This document shows, one piece after another, positions 62,580 to 64,000 of a stretch of DNA of 64,000 nucleotides. The position numbers and the translations under genes were made by a program. The number at the start of each line of letters is the position of its first letter. Position 1 is the stretch's first letter. The notes under the pieces are model-generated. The model was not told where the DNA came from and did no database searches. It worked only from the letters and a program-made list of their open reading frames with translations. Source of the stretch: Desmonostoc muscorum LEGE 12446 (GTDB lineage Bacteria; Cyanobacteriota; Cyanobacteriia; Cyanobacteriales; Nostocaceae); contig NZ_JADEXS020000001.1 in the NCBI RefSeq assembly GCF_015207005.2, positions 3,224,001-3,288,000 on the forward strand. The letters are read 5' to 3'.

Positions 62580-62707
62580 AGTTAGGAGTTAGGAGTGAGG
62601 AGTGAGGAGTTACGAATTCAGATTTTGATCGAAGTTATAAATTAAGAGTTAAGAATTGTTAATTTACAACTCTTAACTCTTAACTCCTAACTCCTAACTC
62701 TTAACTC
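62580..62707. repeat. Heptamer repeats in opposite orientations
   Basis: TTAGGAG/TGAGGAG units at 62580-62611 face CTTAACT/CTAACTC units at 62665-62707, so the gap can fold into a long hairpin. It lies right after the stop codon of the leftward phosphoglucomutase-family gene. Confidence 0.82.
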
Positions 62708-64000
62708 TTATGCCTCTAGCTTAGCAATGACACTTTCCATCTCTTGAGAGATTTGGGTGAGTTTTTCGGGAGAGTTGGTTTCTAGGTAAACCCGCACCAA
62801 GGGTTCTGTACCGGAAGGACGCAGCAGTACCCAGCTACCTTCTTCTAAATAGAGTTTAATACCGTCTTTACGCCCGACTTCCTTGACTTTAATTCCGGCT
62901 ACCTCTGTGGGTGGATTTTTGGTGAAGGAGTCGATGACAGCGGTTTTGTGAGATTCGGTGAGGTGCAAGTCAAGGCGGGTGTTGTAAAGGGGACCATCAG
63001 CTTCGGCGATCGCTTCTTTAACTAGCTGACTTAGGGGTTTCCCTTCATAGGCGATGGCTTCTGCCACCAGCATATCAGCTAAAACACCGTCTTTTTCGGG
63101 AATATGCCCAATTATACTTAATCCGCCTGATTCTTCCCCACCAATGAGTACAGCAGTTTCCCGCATTTTTTCACCGATGTATTTAAAGCCAACTGCTGTT
63201 TCATAAATTTGCAGCCCATATTTAGCCGCGAAGTTATCCAGTAGGTGGGTTGTAGCCACAGTGCGGACGATGGCGCCGCTTTTGCCTTTATTTTTGATTA
63301 AATGTCGTGCTAGAACTAACAGCACAGTATTCGGAGTGAGGACAGTACCTTGTTCATCAACAATACCAAAGCGATCGCTATCTCCATCTGTCGCCAAACC
63401 CAAATCTGCACGATCCTTTACTACTGCTTCCACTAACTCAACTAATTGTTCTCCTTTGGGTTCTGGCATCCCACCGCCAAATAATACATCCCTCCAAGTG
63501 TGGAAACTTTCTAACTGAACACCACTATGTTGCAAAACTTCATCTAAATAACCGCGAGAAGTAGAATAAAGAGCATCGTATTTTACCTTTAAATTAGCGC
63601 TCCTAATTCGTTCTACATCAAGCAGGGTATAGATAAATTCCAGGTAATCTGGCTTGGGATCGAAAGTAGAAATTAAATCGGGTCGATTGCTACTAGGCAG
63701 TTCATCCGATGCACTTTCTATATTTGCCACAATAGTATCAGTAATCTCTGGAGTGGCAGGTCCAGCATAATCGGGGATATATTTAATTCCACAGTATGGT
63801 GCTGGATTATGGCTAGCAGTAAACATTAACGCCCCAGCGGAATTTAGGTGACGGGCGTTGTAGGCAATTACTGGTGTAGGGCAATCCCGATCAGTAATTT
63901 TCACAGTCCAACCCAAATCTGCCAAGACTTGGGCTGCTGTTAGGGCAAACTGGTCAGCTAAAAACCGAGTATCGTAGGCAATAAGTACTGGTCTATCTTT
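62708..64000 (-). CDS. Phosphoglucomutase/phosphomannomutase family protein (5' end outside window)
   Basis: The frame remains open to the right edge (the segment before position 63925 reads L-I-A-Y-D-T-R-F-L and A-A-Q-V-L-A-D-L-G-W), so the start lies beyond 64000; at least 430 residues are seen. Motifs: T-A-S-H-N-P with the phosphoserine, T-D-G-D-S-D-R-F-G for Mg2+ binding, G-E-E-S-G-G sugar loop, and C-terminal R-P-S-G-T-E-P phosphate-binding loop. It interconverts hexose 1- and 6-phosphates for glycogen and polysaccharide synthesis. Glucose versus mannose specificity is undecided. Confidence 0.92.
   Translation of the reverse strand, partial: KDRPVLIAYDTRFLADQFALTAAQVLADLGWTVKITDRDCPTPVIAYNARHLNSAGALMFTASHNPAPYCGIKYIPDYAGPATPEITDTIVANIESASDELPSSNRPDLISTFDPKPDYLEFIYTLLDVERIRSANLKVKYDALYSTSRGYLDEVLQHSGVQLESFHTWRDVLFGGGMPEPKGEQLVELVEAVVKDRADLGLATDGDSDRFGIVDEQGTVLTPNTVLLVLARHLIKNKGKSGAIVRTVATTHLLDNFAAKYGLQIYETAVGFKYIGEKMRETAVLIGGEESGGLSIIGHIPEKDGVLADMLVAEAIAYEGKPLSQLVKEAIAEADGPLYNTRLDLHLTESHKTAVIDSFTKNPPTEVAGIKVKEVGRKDGIKLYLEEGSWVLLRPSGTEPLVRVYLETNSPEKLTQISQEMESVIAKLEA

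Overview
The window looks like chromosome of a heterocyst-type (Nostoc/Anabaena-like) cyanobacterium. The evidence is the many GCGATCGC (HIP1) sites, the light-independent protochlorophyllide reductase genes chlL and chlN, cytochrome c6, several cyanobacteria-specific DUF families (DUF1824, DUF3318, DUF5331), a NatF/NatG/NatH/BgtA-type amino-acid transporter, and abundant heptamer repeats and small palindromic repeats between genes. No rRNA or tRNA gene and no CRISPR array was recognised.

Layout. 0-5 kb: acetyltransferase, lone HigA-like regulator, a conserved cyanobacterial (possibly CcmS-like) gene with an insertion sequence about 60 bp upstream whose right end is tandemly duplicated, and an MsbA-like ABC exporter. 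5-16 kb: SPFH/prohibitin protein, DUF1824, ABC-F ATPase, glutathione reductase, CHASE2-Ser/Thr kinase, NYN-domain protein and leuA. 17.5-25.6 kb: the most unusual region. A small helical protein ending in an asparagine/glycine-rich motif lies 32 nt before a 1685-residue NB-ARC receptor that carries the same motif near its N terminus and about 30 near-identical 32-residue repeats at its C terminus. A convergent gene encodes a signal peptide-HEAT-TM-NACHT protein. 25.7-33.4 kb: GNAT, RecQ, S9 peptidase, and a four-gene leftward operon (two EamA/SMR-like half-transporters, FAD oxidoreductase, GT2). 33.4-46 kb: a 1.2-kb gene-poor gap, Tex, [2Fe-2S] ferredoxin, stress-type small membrane proteins, cytochrome c6, aldo/keto reductase, STAS-sugar transferase fusion, QueE and DUF3318. 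46-51 kb: polar amino-acid ABC transporter, interrupted by a MITE between natH-like and bgtA-like genes. 51-52.8 kb: xisI and yoeB remnants fused tail to tail. 53-56.4 kb: chlL-DUF5331-chlN operon. 57.9-62.6 kb: a toxin-antitoxin cluster (BrnTA, ParDE, BrnA-like/DUF29, DUF433/DUF5615) and a two-gene glycine-zipper operon. The window ends inside a phosphoglucomutase-family gene.

The strongest candidate for a little-described system is 17.5-23.1 kb: a bacterial NLR-like receptor paired with a putative membrane-active effector through a shared amyloid-type motif, with a rapidly duplicating repeat array as the presumed sensor. A second theme is decay of toxin genes beside intact antitoxins: yoeB is frameshifted in a poly-A run, brnT is frameshifted by a 10-bp duplication, and higA has no visible partner. 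Small repeats have also entered coding sequence (an ABC-F gene and the start of the natH-like gene).
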